64,000 bases of DNA from Enoplosus armatus (Eukaryota; Chordata; Actinopteri; Centrarchiformes; Enoplosidae). Below, in pieces: positions 46,095 through 59,400 of this stretch. Where the stretch lies: the NCBI RefSeq assembly GCF_043641665.1, contig NC_092191.1, forward strand, positions 24,567,581-24,631,580, written 5' to 3'. Every line of letters begins with the position of its first letter. Positions within the stretch are counted from its first letter, which is position 1. The position numbers and the translations under genes were made by a program. The notes beneath the pieces are model-generated. The model had not been told where the DNA came from, did not search any database, and was given only the letters and a program-made list of their open reading frames with translations.

Positions 46095-47250
46095 AATGAC
46101 AGGACTGACAGGAACCAGGAAAAGAGATCATATTTCTCCTGTGTTAGCTTGGCTGCACTGGCTCCCTGTAAAATCTAGAATAGAGTTTAAAATCCTTCTC
46201 CTGACTTACAAAGCTCTTACTGGTCAGGCACCATCATATCTTAAAGAGCTCATTATTATGTTACCCAACTAGAGCACTGCACTCTCAGAATGCAGGGTTG
46301 CTTGTGGTTCCTAGAGTCTCCAAAAGCAGAACAGGAGCCAGAGCCTTCAGCTATCAAGCTCCTCTCCTGTGGAATCGGCTCCCAGTTTGGGTCCGGGACA
46401 CACTCTCGACTTTTAAGAGGAGGCTTAAAACTTTGATATTTGATGACGCTTATAGTTAGGGCTGGCTCAGGCCTGCCTGGACCAGCCCCTAGTTATGCTG
46501 CTATAGGCCTAGACTGCTGGGGGACTTCCCATGATGCACTGAGCTTTCCTCCTCTCCCTCTTCATCTTTGCACATTCATCGCAGTCCAATGCATGTTACT
46601 AACTTTAAATCTTCCCCGGAGTTTCTTTGTGCTTTCTCGTCTCACAGGTTCCTGTGGATCGTGGTCCTGGTACGCCTGGGTGCTGCTGCCATGGGCCTGC
46701 CTGACTCTCATCACTACAGTTATTATGTTTAGTCGTAGTTCTGTTACTATTAAAGCTGTTATTGCTATTATTAATCTCAGCTATTATTACAGCTGTAACT
46801 ACTATTATCAGTCATATTTCCATTATTATTATAATTATAGCTGATATTTCTACTGCTAGTGCTGCCATACATCTCTGCCTGTCTGTCTGTTGGTCTGTCT
46901 ATCTGTGTCTCTACGTCTATCTCTCTCTCTCTGCCTCTTTCTGTCTGTCTGTCTCTCCCTCCCTCTCTTTCTCCCTCCCTCTCTACGTCTCTCTCTCTCT
47001 CTCTCAAACCCAACCGATCAAAGCAGATGACCGCCCACCTAGAGTCTGGTTCTGCCCGAGGTTTCCGCCTCTTAAAAGGAAGTTTTTCCTTGCCACTGTC
47101 GCCAAAGTGCTTGCTCATGGTGGGAACTGTTGGGTCTCTGTAATAACATCATAAAGAGTCTAGACCTGCTCTATTTGTAAAGTGTCATGAAATGACTTTT
47201 TTTGTGATTTAGCGCTATATAAATAAAATTGAATTGAATTGAATTGAATG
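46095..47250 (+). mobile_element. L2-like LINE, copy C (3' part)
   Basis: Begins within the polymerase C-terminus (LASLHWLPVKSRIEFKILL-type and SYLKEL text on the plus strand). Continues through the 3' UTR with TATTATT and TCTG/TCTC runs to AGCGCTATATAAATAAAATT and a GAATT repeat tail. It lies directly upstream of the ATG of the decayed gene at 46020, on the opposite strand. Confidence 0.85.
46880..47006. repeat. (TCTG/TCTC)n simple repeat
   Basis: CTGTCTGTCTGT and CTCTCTCTCT blocks within the L2 3' UTR. The long opposite-strand frames here are low-complexity artefacts. Confidence 0.85.
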
Positions 47251-48440
47251 AATCACTGACAAATTGCAGTTGAGTTGTTAGCTAATGTAGGTTAGCGGTT
47301 ACTTACGCTAGCGCCAAACACTGCCGTCTACACTTCACCAGAGCTCCACGACGTACTACCTGCAACCTGATGAACCTGACTTTAACAACAGATACATATG
47401 GTTGCATTGCTAAATAAAGTCATAAGCCAGAGTTATTTTATTTAATTGTAGCGTTAGCGTTACCTCATTAGCGCTCCTTTGGCTACTGAAGCTCCGTGTC
47501 TTCGCCATCTGTGTGCACACGTTAGTTTATAGAGGGAAAACGTATTCTTCTGAAAGGTTCAACAGAAATAATGGCTGCCTTAACATTATCGCCTTTACAG
47601 CAGAGCGAGCAAAAAGCCAAAGACCAAATGCAGCATACTCTGAATAATACAGGAAATACAGAGCTGGTTACGTTCAATATCAAATTCAAAACAAGCATAC
47701 ATAGCTTAGTGTACCAACTTCAACAAAAATGCTATGTAAACTGTACCTACCGAACATTTTATAACAGTTAAGTTAAAGGAAAAAGCAAAAAACAGGCTCA
47801 AACTTACCTCACTACGAAGTCCAGTTTCAGCTTGCTTGTGCGCTGTATGTATAACACTTGCACACTTTTTGCCTAACTACCAGATTTTTTACTCCAGAAA
47901 TTTGCTGTGTAACGTCTCACTCCGTTTGTTAGTCTTGTCTTGTCTTATTTTCATGCTCCATGTTGTATGTTGCACATTGCCTGTTTTATTTTGTAGTATT
48001 TACCTCTCCTCTCATTTCAGACACTTCACTTCCTGCCTCATTACTTGCCCCGCCCTGATTAGTTTAATCTGTCCCTCATTAGTCACTCACCTGGGTGTAT
48101 TTAGTGTGTGTACCCGTTTCCTTTGCCAGTTTGCCTTTGTCCTCCTTATCAAACGTTCCAACATTCTTTCCAGTGTCCTGAGTTTAAGGTTTTTGGCTTT
48201 TTGACTACCCTTGTCCTCTGCCTACTGCCTCTCCCTACTCCCTATCGTATTTATCTGCCTGGTTTGCCTGGTTTGGCTGCTTTCCTGTATATCGAATTTT
48301 GTCAGTAACCCTTCAGTGGACCAAATTTGGTTACATAACTGGCTGTACCAACCTAGTCTACACAATCCTCCATGTGAGGCAATGGAAAATAATCTGGTTT
48401 TACTAGCAAGATAATATTCAATAAAATTAATGATTTTATA
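47251..48440. other. Non-coding; possible LTR-like remnant
   Basis: 47260-47560 looks like promoter-type sequence of the decayed minus-strand gene. From about 47905 to 48340 the composition becomes pyrimidine-rich with CCTGATTAG and CTGCCTGG words, like the probable LTR at 20444-20954. It is bounded loosely by TGTAACG and GGTTACA, but no target duplication was found. Confidence 0.35.
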
Positions 48441-49110
48441 TATAGGGGGTTAATTAAATATAAAACTTTAAGTGATGAAAAAAGTACAGAGGTGATCCAA
48501 ATATTAAGAAATAAAAATCTGTCAGGCAGCATCAGAGATGTCCGATGGCTTATCTCTGTAGGCAGACTTCCTGTAAGAACTATAGTTGTTTGGAGTTGTT
48601 ATGTCACCACCAAAAAATTTCCAATGATTTATTGTGATGAGGACGAGACTCAAGAACATTTTTTAATCAGTTGTTACAGAGCACAGGAAGTCTGGAGTAT
48701 TTTAGAAACGTTAAGTCTCAAGTGTAATATAAATTATAATTCAGTTATGTATGGATTGTTGGAGGAGGCAATCCTAAACATAAGGAACTGCATCAACTTA
48801 TTATCAGCATCGTGTGCAATAAACTATGGACATCCAGATGTATCATGATTAAAAAATCATCGACAGTAACTCGGTCATCAAACAAACTCTTACTGACCTC
48901 CGGAGGAGGAGAACCCTGGGCAAAAAACACTTCCTGCCATGGAACATCCTGGACATTGACAGAGAGAACTGGAACACCTTTTCATAATTTGTATTGAATG
49001 CTTGATAATATTTGGCTGTATGTTATATGTGTTTATGTGTGTTTCTGTATGTGGCTGTTTTACTGTGTATTTGCTTTGCTAAAAAATTGAATAAAGATTT
49101 CTTAAAAAGC
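48440..49110 (+). mobile_element. Tx1/L1-like LINE 3' fragment
   Basis: Frame 48492-48848 has the C-terminal zinc-binding region of L1/Tx1 polymerases: WSCYVTTKKFP, then CDEDETQEHFLISC (the HxxxC-type knuckle) and YRAQEVW. The frame shifts near 48840 and continues with SNKLLLTSGGGEPWAKNTSC-like text. It ends with TTGAATAAAGATTTCTTAAA. 5'-truncated. Confidence 0.7.
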
Positions 49111-50404
49111 GAAAAGAATCTGGCTTCTTTCCTTTCCAAAGTCTGAGTAAAGCTGGGCATCATGTCACTAACAAACATGAAGCCCAGCTTGATGAGGAAG
49201 GTGCCGCAATATCATTGTCAACCATATAATCTACTTCAGCATGTAAATATTTACACTTCTCAGGAGAAACTGTATAAGAATGCTGACAGATAGACTGCAC
49301 ATCACCCACATCAATATCGTGCTTAACCCAATTAGTGTGGGAGGGCACTGTTGATCTCTGCTGGATGCATTAGAAGAGTGACCATAATAGGATTTAAGCA
49401 AATTAACTTCTTCAATCTAGTTTTTCAAGCTGAAGCAAGCACACAAGTCTAGTTCTTTTTTTGGGTTAGGGTTAGTTTTTTTGTCTCCCTGTCTTTCTTT
49501 ATGTTTAGAGGCCTGCTGCAAGAACCACCAAGATACTGCAGGTATCCATGGTGTTTGCAAAGTTAATCCAAATTCACTTGCAGAGCTGTGTGCTGTAGGG
49601 TGGCCGCCTGTGCCTATTAGAGGTTGATCTCTGTGGGCGCTTTTTGCTTTGGGGTGTCTAGTTATAGTCTATTTTTTGTACCATATATCTGTATGTCTGT
49701 GTGGTGATATTCTCTTGCCTCGGATACAATACACTGGCTTAAAAGGTGGTGGCAGCCTTATGCTACCTTAAAATCTAACAACTAAAGTTTATTGCAGAAT
49801 GTTTAGTAGTCATCAGTTGTGTGCATATTTAGTAGTTTAATAAACCTTTCATTTATAAAGAACCTTGTTACATGAGTTTGTGTGTATGAAATATTAGTCA
49901 CTGTACATGAGTCAAGAATTTAGTGTCAAACTCCAGAATTGAGACTGAATGAATTTATTAAATTGAATTAGTTGAATTTAAAGCATGTTAAATTCTATTA
50001 TCTAATATCAATCACTCTGTTTCATCTTTTTGTGCAGATGAATGTGTTAACGCTATATCATTTTTTAAAATCATATGGTTTTATTATAATTTCCTTTACT
50101 TCTAAATTTAAGTTATTTATTTAATTTTTTTTTTAGTATTTGAGGCTTTCAGTTGTATTGTAATGAACTAAAGTCATGTCCTACAGGATGCCTGTTTGAA
50201 CTTTGGCATTCACTAAAGAGAAAAAAAGCAAACATCCGTGAGTAGTCGGCGCTTGGGTGGAGCTAACTAACTAACAGGCTATACTCCAGACCAGAAGATG
50301 GCGCTAATGAAAGCTGAAAGAGAAACTGGAGAAGTGACGAAGGATTCTTTGCGCATGTGTAAAAGTCAGTAGTTTCGGGCGGGCTGTTTCAAGATATAAA
50401 CAAG
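49111..50404. other. Upstream region of NCAPD3
   Basis: Contains TTAGGGTTAG at 49466-49475 and otherwise unrecognised sequence. 50230-50404 is the likely NCAPD3 promoter and 5' untranslated region. The minus-strand frame at 49160 is not supported. Confidence 0.4.
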
Positions 50405-53400
50405 ATGGATTTGATATCTGCGCTGCATTTTCTGAAGTTAGGTGACATTCCACAAGGTAAAATTGTGTATTTGGTGTATGTTGCAAACCACCGTCTCTAT
50501 TGTATTGATTGACGGGGATGAAATACATTCGGGTATTTTTGAATGTTTGTCAAGTAGTCAACTGCTAACGTAGCTATTTCCCGGCTTTTATGCCTTGTCC
50601 TGGTGTACAGAAAGAACAGCGCTCCGAATCCCATTCACACATCTTTCAAATTAACCAATGCCGCTAAACATAGCTAAAACGAAACTGCAGACCTTAAACC
50701 CGAATCGTTAATAGGCTGTGGGAAATTTGTCAAAGAAACAACTGTCTGCACACATTGCGGGTTGGGCTGTTCCTGAGCCCAGCTTTTGTATTAGTTAACG
50801 TTAGGTAACTGTTATTTGCCGAATTGAAGAGTGGAGGTTTGTATTTACGCCTAAAGGTGTTACAGCCATGTTGTAACGTTACCAAGACTTAACGATGCTT
50901 AAACGAGGCAACGTTAAATTGACAAGTTCATACAATGGGATTGGCGCAAGGCTCTCCACAAAACGTTATTTATTACTATAGTTATTAGGCAAGTAATAGG
51001 AGCAGCTGCACGTATGTATGTACGTACGTATGTATACTGAATATGAACAATAAATAATACAAATACATATTGGCAGCAATTAAATATGTAGGTTAAATTG
51101 AATAAACCCACCACTGAAAGTCAGTATCAGTAGTAGTATAAAGTAGTATCAGTGTTACAACCGTAGGTACTTGAGCACGAATTTGTATACGATACGATTA
51201 TCCTTCACTTAGTATTTGCGCAATATTTAAATATTTTAATTCTCCACATTTTAATTTCACTCTCGTTATTTCTGTCTACTCTATACAGCATCTATTACAT
51301 GTCTGTCTGCACTGGAAGGGATCGCTTCAGTTATGTTTTTATTAATCTGAGTTGAGGGTTCAAGGGTTAATGGTGTAGAGCTGAAACAATGAATTGATTA
51401 ATCAATTAGTCAACATCACAAAATTAAGTTGCAACAATTTTGATAATTGATTCATCGTTTCAGGTGTTATATATAATAGTAAATTGAATATCTTTGGGCT
51501 TCTGACTGTTGGGCAGACAAAATAAGACATCTAATGTCACCTTGAGCTCTGAGAAACTGCAATGGGCTGATCTGAATGAACTGATTAATTGATAAATCTA
51601 GAAAATAATAGCCAGACTGATAGGTAATGGAAATAATCACTAGTTGTAGCCCTATTTATTTTTGCCCTCAAACATTTACCATCTTTTAATTCTTCTGAGT
51701 TCTCCAAGTTCCGAAATACTGTCTGCTGTGGTATTGTATCACTGAGTAATGTGATAACTGTTGTGATTTCCAGCTTGGGTGGACGCAGTGTGGGACTTAG
51801 AGTTCACAGAGAGAAAACCACTGGATGACACCACAGAGGAAGAACTCACAGCCAGTGGAGAGAAGGCCTTCAGAACCCTATTCCAGTGTTTACTTGCCCA
51901 TGCTTCTGAGTCTGCAGGCAGAGGTGGCGCTTCACAGGTAAAACTGATCCAGCACTGAGACACTCTGTCCTCTGCTCTAGGGAACACAAATAGAAGGATA
52001 ATTTAGAGGGCTATACAGGCAGTTTAGCATATTTGACTCTATTAGCTTGTAATCATGTATATTTTACATTTCTGTTACTCATTTTCCAAATGATCATGCA
52101 AGTTTTTAGACTGAGATCCTACTTTACAAGCTGTCCTTGGTTTCATTTTTCCCCAGTGTGCTAAGACAATCAATCTGCAAAGACTTAACGCTTTTGTGCA
52201 TTTTACATGTCTTGTGTGGATCTTTAAACAATATCATCATTATGTATTATTATTATTATTATTATTATTCAAATGGGTCCTAAAATCTGAAGAAATCGGT
52301 GTATGTATGTCTACTATTTTGTTTTGATTGGTTTTGCATTCCACAACAATGACTATTTCATCTGCTTCATTTGTACTTTAAATAGGCTACATAACAAATA
52401 TGTTAAACTTGGAGGTTGAAGGCATGCTGACCTGAACTTGCAGGCCACACTGTCTTTATTGATTCATGAAGTTCAATTTGAACTGTCACAAAACAATCAG
52501 ACAGTGAGCTGTAAAGCAGTACACTTTCAAATAAAAACTGACACGTTTTTTGTTTTAATTGAATGTATTCCTCCCTATATTGTTTTTGGGAGAGGTCTTT
52601 GAATTAGCTTTTAGCTACTTACCTCCCCTGTGCAGGCTTTTCTTGACTTTACATGTATATCTAGGTAAGTGTGTAAGTAAGTATACCTTTTATAATATAA
52701 TAGTCGCATTTTGAATGTACAAACAAATAAAATTCCCGATTTTTATAGCGTACTGAAATGTACTGAAACTAGTGGCTCCCTAAAAGGTAGGTAATCAATC
52801 TAAAAGTTTGCTGTGTGCTTTGGTGTTGATGCAGAATGTCAGTCTGCTGCTACCAGAAAGGAAAAAGATACCTAGCACTGCTAAAAAAAAAAATTCATGG
52901 GAGTAAGCAGCTGTCTCCTATGTTGCACTGCAGAGTATCTGGGCCACTCTGGGGGAAAGTGGGGTGCCGGTCAAGTCTCTGGTGGCCGTGCTGGCCTTCT
53001 TTGTCCTGGGGGGGAAAGACAAAGCGGCCAACGTCCAGCAGAGGGTGAGCAGTCTGCATGCTGCCTCAATCTACCTGCTGCTGCTGGGAATCCCAGGTGA
53101 GGAAAATGGAGAAATACACACCGAAGACGGTCTGCATATAGATTGAGTGCAGCCACAAAGTCACATCTATTAAAACTGTAGCAATAAGGTTTCAACTTGT
53201 AGTCTTGGGACTATTGAAACAGTGAATACATACTGTATAGCTCATCTTTCACTTAACGGCTTGTGCGTGACTCAGTACCCATTGTATCGTATATTACAGT
53301 TGATTAATGAAAAATAGTGAAAAATAGAACAAAAAAAGTACATTTTAAGGAGTGTAAGTGTATTGTTAGTGCTTGTGATGTGTTCCTAGAAAGCAGATTG

Positions 53401-56400
53401 GATTTTACACTTAACAGATAATTCTGTTTAACAATTTAGGTCTTGTTTTTGTTGCTCTGGCTATCATTTCTATTGATTAAAATAACATTGTACTCATCAA
53501 GTTAATTGCTGAGATCTGGTAACATGGTTACATCACTAAAACAAACAAACAAACAAGCGTCATGTTAACGTTCAGTATTACTCACCAAAACACATTGTGT
53601 GTCAGGGTTTCCCCCAGAAAAGTTATTAAGCCCGGTAAGTATCCTCAAGTAATGTGTTGTTAGTTATAAGTAATTTATTCAACACACATCAACAACTACA
53701 GCAGGGTCTTTCAAAGAATCTGACAATGTACAGCCTTGGAGTGCTGTGTTTTCAACAGCAACTGAATAAATTAAATCTAAATAATATCAAAGTTTTTGAG
53801 TCCTGATTGGCTACTGATTCTTACAGCCTTGGAATGCTGGGCACATTTCAACAATAACAAAATAAATGAAAACAAATAATATTTTGTTAGTGTTTGTTTT
53901 TTACACTCTACAAAAATCAAACTTTAAGGCCTAGGGAAAAATCAGCACTTGATGCATTTCATTTACTTTTAATTGTGCCCTCTTCTTCATGAGGACTAGA
54001 GTCAAAGAAGGACAACACAAATCAGTATTGCTACTGTGTTGCATTAAACTATACAGTCGCCAGTGTGTTTACTTCTGCTTGAAGTAACGTTTACGTTATC
54101 GATATTCGGCTGTTCTTGTTCTAGCTGTGTTACAGAGTATGAGGTGCTTGCCGGCTGGGCTTTGTCAACATTGTTGATTTAGTGGAGCCGAGAATATTTT
54201 TTTAACATAAAATAAGATAAACCTTTATTAATCCCTCAATCCCCTTAATTAATTAATCCCCATGCACTGTTACAGCAGCATGAACATATGTAAGAAAAAT
54301 CAAGATATAGTTTTTATAACTGTCTTTATTGTTCATTATAAGAACAATTATAAAAACAACTATAATTTACAAATTTACAGAAACAGATATGGAATTTTAC
54401 TGTATTGCACTTAGAGAGATAAAGATATTGCAGTATTTGTTTGTTGTACATTCAAAAATATCGCATAAGAGTGGATTGTCCATTTGTGTGTGTGTGATCT
54501 GCTGGGAGCAGTGCTGATTGTAAAGCCTGACAGCAGCAGGGAGGAAAGACCTGCGGTATCTCTCCACAGGTGAAGCAGCCTGTCACTGAAGCTTAGCCAT
54601 TATTTTCCTTTCTGCCACCACTTCCACTGAGTCAAGGGGGCATCCTAGAACATAGCTAGCCTTCTTAATCAGTCTGTCCAGTTTCTTCCTATCAGCAGCT
54701 GAAATGCTGCAGCCCCAGCAGACCACTCCATGAAAGATGGCTAATGCCACCACAGAGTCAAAGAAGGTCTTCGGGAGTGCCCCCTGCACTCCAAAAGACC
54801 TGAGTCTCCTGAGCAGATAGAGTCTGCTCTGGCCCTTCTTGTACAGTGCAGTTGTGTTGTCAGTCCAGTCCAGTTTATTGTTCAGGTGAACACCCAGGTA
54901 CTTGTAAGAAAGTGCAGTGGATGTGAAGGGTAGCTGTGAGCCGACTGTTGTGGGAAAGGGGGAGAAGATGGGGGTGGGGCAGTATGCAGGGGATGCAGGC
55001 GATGGGTGTTGCAGCAGAGTGGACTGTTCAGGGGAGTGGGCAGATGCCTGATCAAATCTATTAAAGAAGATGTTCAGATCATTCACCCACTTTCGTTCCC
55101 CCACAAGGCTGGGAGTTGGGTTCCTTGTAACCACAGATGGTTTTAAGGCCCTTTGAGAGTCCACTGATGTTCTGCTGCAGCTGATCCTCCATCTTCCTCC
55201 TGTAGCTGTTTTTACCATCACTGATCCTCCACTTCAGCTCCTTCTGCACGTTCTTCAGCTCCTCCTTGTTTCCTGACTTAAAGGCCCTCTTCCTTTAGCA
55301 GAGCCTTTATGTCCGTAGTAATCTAGGGTTTGTTGTTGGAAAAACACCATACAGTCCTGGTGGGTATAGCATTCTCCACACAGAAGTTAATATAGTGCGT
55401 TATGTGTGGACTGCACACATAAAATGGATGCTGCAGCCGCAACATCCATTTTTGTACAGACGCAGGGTGCACGCAGTGGCATGACTGCTCCCGAAAAGCA
55501 AAGTCTGTATATGTGCACAGTGCTAAAAGGAAGTGTGGAGATTGGTATCGCTTTTGAGGTAGTCTCACATAGCCAGACCTAAGCATCTCAATCCCTCTCT
55601 GGTGGCTGGCTGTTAGTTTAGGAAGCGCTTGAGTTTTCTATGAGCGGGGTGCGCATTTTAAACATGAATATCGCAGTCGATCATCTTCATTTAATTGTCA
55701 ATTTAAAACAAAAAACACAAATGTTGCTGCCCTTGTTGCTGTGTTTCTTGGCGCATTACCGCCACCAGCAGATCAGTAGAATAGTATGAAACCATTGGCA
55801 GGAATGTGAACCGCATAATTCAATTCAATTTTATTTATATAGCGCCAAATCACAACAAAAGTCATCTCATGACACTTTACAAATAGAGCAGGTCTAGACC
55901 GACTCTTTATAATGTTATTACAGAGACCCCAGAGAGACAGACAGACAGAGATGTATGGCAGCACTAGCAGTAAAAATAGCAGATATAATTATAATAATAA
56001 TAATAGAAATATGACTGATAATAGTAGTTACATCTCTAATAATAGCTGAGATTAATAATAGCAATAACAGCTTTAATAGTAACAGAACTACGACTAAACA
56101 TAATAACTGTAGTGATGAGAGTCGGGCAGGCCCTTGGCAGCCGCACCCAGGCGTACCAGGACCACGATCCACAGGAACCTGCAAGACGACAAAGCACAAA
56201 GAAACTCCGGGGAAGATATAAAGTTAGTAACATGCATTGGAGAGAGATGAATGTGTAAAGATGAAGAGGGAGAGGAGGAAAGCTCAGTGCATCATAGGAG
56301 GTCCCCCAGCAGTCTAGGCCTATAGCAGCATAACTAGGGGCTGGTCCAGGCAGGCCTGAGCCAGCCCTAACTATAAGCGTCATCAAAAAGCAAAGTTTTA

Positions 56401-59400
56401 AGCCCACTCTTAAAAGTAGAGAGTGTGTCTGCCTCCCGGACCCAAATTGGGAGCCGATTCCACAGGAGAGGAGCTTGATAGCTGAAGGCTCTGGCTCCTG
56501 TTCTGCTTTTGGAGACTCTAGGAACCACAAGCAACCCTGCATTCTGGGAGCGCAGTCTCTAGTGGGGTAATAGGGTACTATGAGCTCTTTAAGATATGAT
56601 GGTGCCTGACCAGTAAGAGCTTTGTAAGTCAGGAGAAGGATTTCAAACTCTATTCTGAATTTTACAGGGAGACAGTGCAGCCAAGCTAATACAGGAGAAA
56701 TATGATCTCTTTTCCTGGTTCCTGTCAGTTCACGTGCCGCAGCATTCTGGGTCAGCTGGAGAGTCTTCAGGGACTTATTGGGACAGCCTGGTAATAAGGA
56801 ATTGCAATAGTCCAGCCTAGACGTGACAAATGCATGGACTAATTATTCTGCATCTGTTAGAGATAGGATCTTCCTGATTTTTGCAATGTTACGGAGGTGA
56901 AAGAAGGCAGTCCTTGAAGTTTGTTTTACGTGGGAGTTAAAGGACATGTCCTGATCAAAGACAATTCTGGGATTCCTCACGGTGGCACTGGAGGCCAGGG
57001 CAATGCCATCTAGGGTAACAATATCCTTAGATACTGTGTTTCTGAGTTGTTCAGGGCCAAGAACAATAACTTCTGTCTTGTCCGAGTTCAACATCAGATA
57101 ATTACATGTCATCCAGGTCTTTATGTCCTGAAGGCATGCTTGGTTCTTCTGGCTTGATCGATAAATATAACTGGGTATCATCCGCATAGCAATGAAAATG
57201 TATGGAGTGTTTTCTAATGATATCTCCTAAAGCAGTCATTCTCAACCATGGGGCCATCTACTGAGCCGCGAAAAACTTTCAGTTCTGCGCCTGTGGGCCG
57301 CGAGGGCCGCGGGACCGCAATGCAGCTTCCCACCACTTGGTGACAGTCAGGCGTCATTCAGTTGTTGAACACGCTCCAATAAGCAGCAGCAGAAGAAGCC
57401 AGCTGCAAACTTTTGGCTGACGGTATGGAAAAGTTTTTAAAACGAAAAAATGAAGATGAAAGTGATGCCACCCCCTCCTCAAAGGCGAAGGTTTTGCGCA
57501 AGTACAACCCTGACTTTATTAAGTTCGGCTTTGTGAACGGAGGTAGCTTGGCAGAATATTTTTGGATTTTTGGATTTCAGATTTTGTTAATAATATTGAC
57601 TTGAGCCTTTATATTTGTTCTTGTAGCAACTTGATTTGTTATAATTGCTCGCCTGTTCAGTGTTGTTGTATGTGCAGGTTTACATGAACCCTAACCCTAC
57701 ATGATATAAAGAAATGTCTTTGAGATGATCACAGTGTGTCATATCATTTATTTTACAAGGTTTTAGCTTGTTAAACTGTAAGTGGACTTGATTTAGTTAT
57801 TGAATACAAATCAAACCAAGACTCGGATCAATTGAAATGAAAGTGTTGATATTTAAATGGGCCCCGGGCCATTTTGTACTGGGAAAATTGGGCCCAGAGG
57901 TCAAAAAGGTTGAGAACCTCTGTCCTAAAGGAAGCATATATAAAGGTGAATAGTATTGGTCCAAGCACAGAACCTTGTGGAACTCCATGACTGACTTTGG
58001 CGTACATGGAGGATTCATCGTTAACATGTACAAACTGAGATCGATCTGATAAATACGACTTAAACCAGCTTAGTGCGGTTCCTTTGATGCCAATTAAATG
58101 TTCCAGTCTCTGTAATAGGATATGATGGTCAGTGGTGTCGAATGCAGCACTAAGGTATAACAAAACAAGTACAGAGACAAGTCCCTTGTCTGATGCAGTT
58201 AGAAGGTCATTTGTAACTTTCACCAGTGCTGTCTCTGTGCTATGATGAGCTCTGAAACCTGACTGAACCTGGCATTACCTGCATGTGCACAGCTTTTTAT
58301 TGTTTTTTTGCTTATGTCTAGTTCCATAAGCTGAAATAAGATTCTTCTATGATACTGCGTGAAGTTTGGGTCACTTGCAGGGTGCCACTTGTATTTCTCT
58401 GGTTCGTTGACAGTTTCCATATAAGGTTGACAGCAATGTACAGTCGTGTTTTGTGTATGTGCTTGTGTATGTATTTGTATATGTTTTTTTAAATTACTTT
58501 CTGTACTTGTGTTTATTACTTCCAGGGAGCATTGCCAACAAGGTTTTCCATGAGGTTTTGTTGGACACGTGTTCAGACTTGACCTCCCACTGCTGGCCTC
58601 AGAACTCTGGAAAGAAGCGCAAGAAGGATGGCCTGAAGAGTTCTCAGGCAGAGGGCAAACGATTCAAACCACAGCGGAAAGACACTCCAGAGGTACTATC
58701 ATGTATCAGATATCGTTCAAACCCACAGGACCATTATGATATATGATGGCACAAAATTTGGTACAGACTTTCATACACTGACTTTACATCTAGTACCACC
58801 TAGCTGGTTGAATTTTTTTGATCAGATTGAAATGCCTGAAAAAAATCTGGATCGATTGCAATGATGTGAGAGTTATCATGAATGCATCACCAAGGAATTT
58901 TCAGAATAGCCCTTTCTTGGAACTTTTTGACTCTGCAATGATAATGCGTCTTAAGGATAGGCATCAACAGCAGGTTTGTAGTTCCTACAACTTGATTTTC
59001 AAAGGACACTGAAGTGTTTTACACTACATCTTGTTAGGTTCATTGTGTTGTATCTAGCAGGGTGTCTGGAAATTAATTTGACTGTTTGTTATCCTCAGAT
59101 GGAAGTGGATGAGGTAGAGGAAGAGGAGGAAGAAGAGGAGCTTCATTTCTCTGGCCAGGACTTGATGAAGATCAGAGATGCTGTTGTTCTCCTGGTTCAA
59201 AGCCTCCTTAGACTCCTGCAGACATTTCCACTCAAAGACAGACCACAGAGCGCCAGCCACTGCACACAAGTAACGAATGATTCCATCATCATGCCCATTC
59301 ATACCACACTGCAGTGTCTTCATGTGTGAGCAGTTAACCTGTCTCTTTTTTCTCTGCAGATCTTCAGTAAGCTGTTTTACTTTGAGCCGGTCATTGGAGA

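Noticed and set aside
46777..47154. Arg/Glu- or Ser/Leu-rich frames at 46.8-47.1 kb
   Set aside because: Caused by the TCTC/TCTG simple repeat in the L2 3' UTR.
47571..47771. Small gene starting MAALTLSPLQQ
   Set aside because: No family recognised, no splice or poly(A) context; likely upstream untranslated sequence of the decayed minus-strand gene.
47905..48340. Second solo LTR bounded by TGTAACG and GGTTACA
   Set aside because: No matching target-site duplication, so reported only as possible within the non-coding entry.
49463..49475. TTAGGG repeats as evidence for a chromosome end
   Set aside because: Only two units, embedded in gene-bearing DNA; at most an internal scar.
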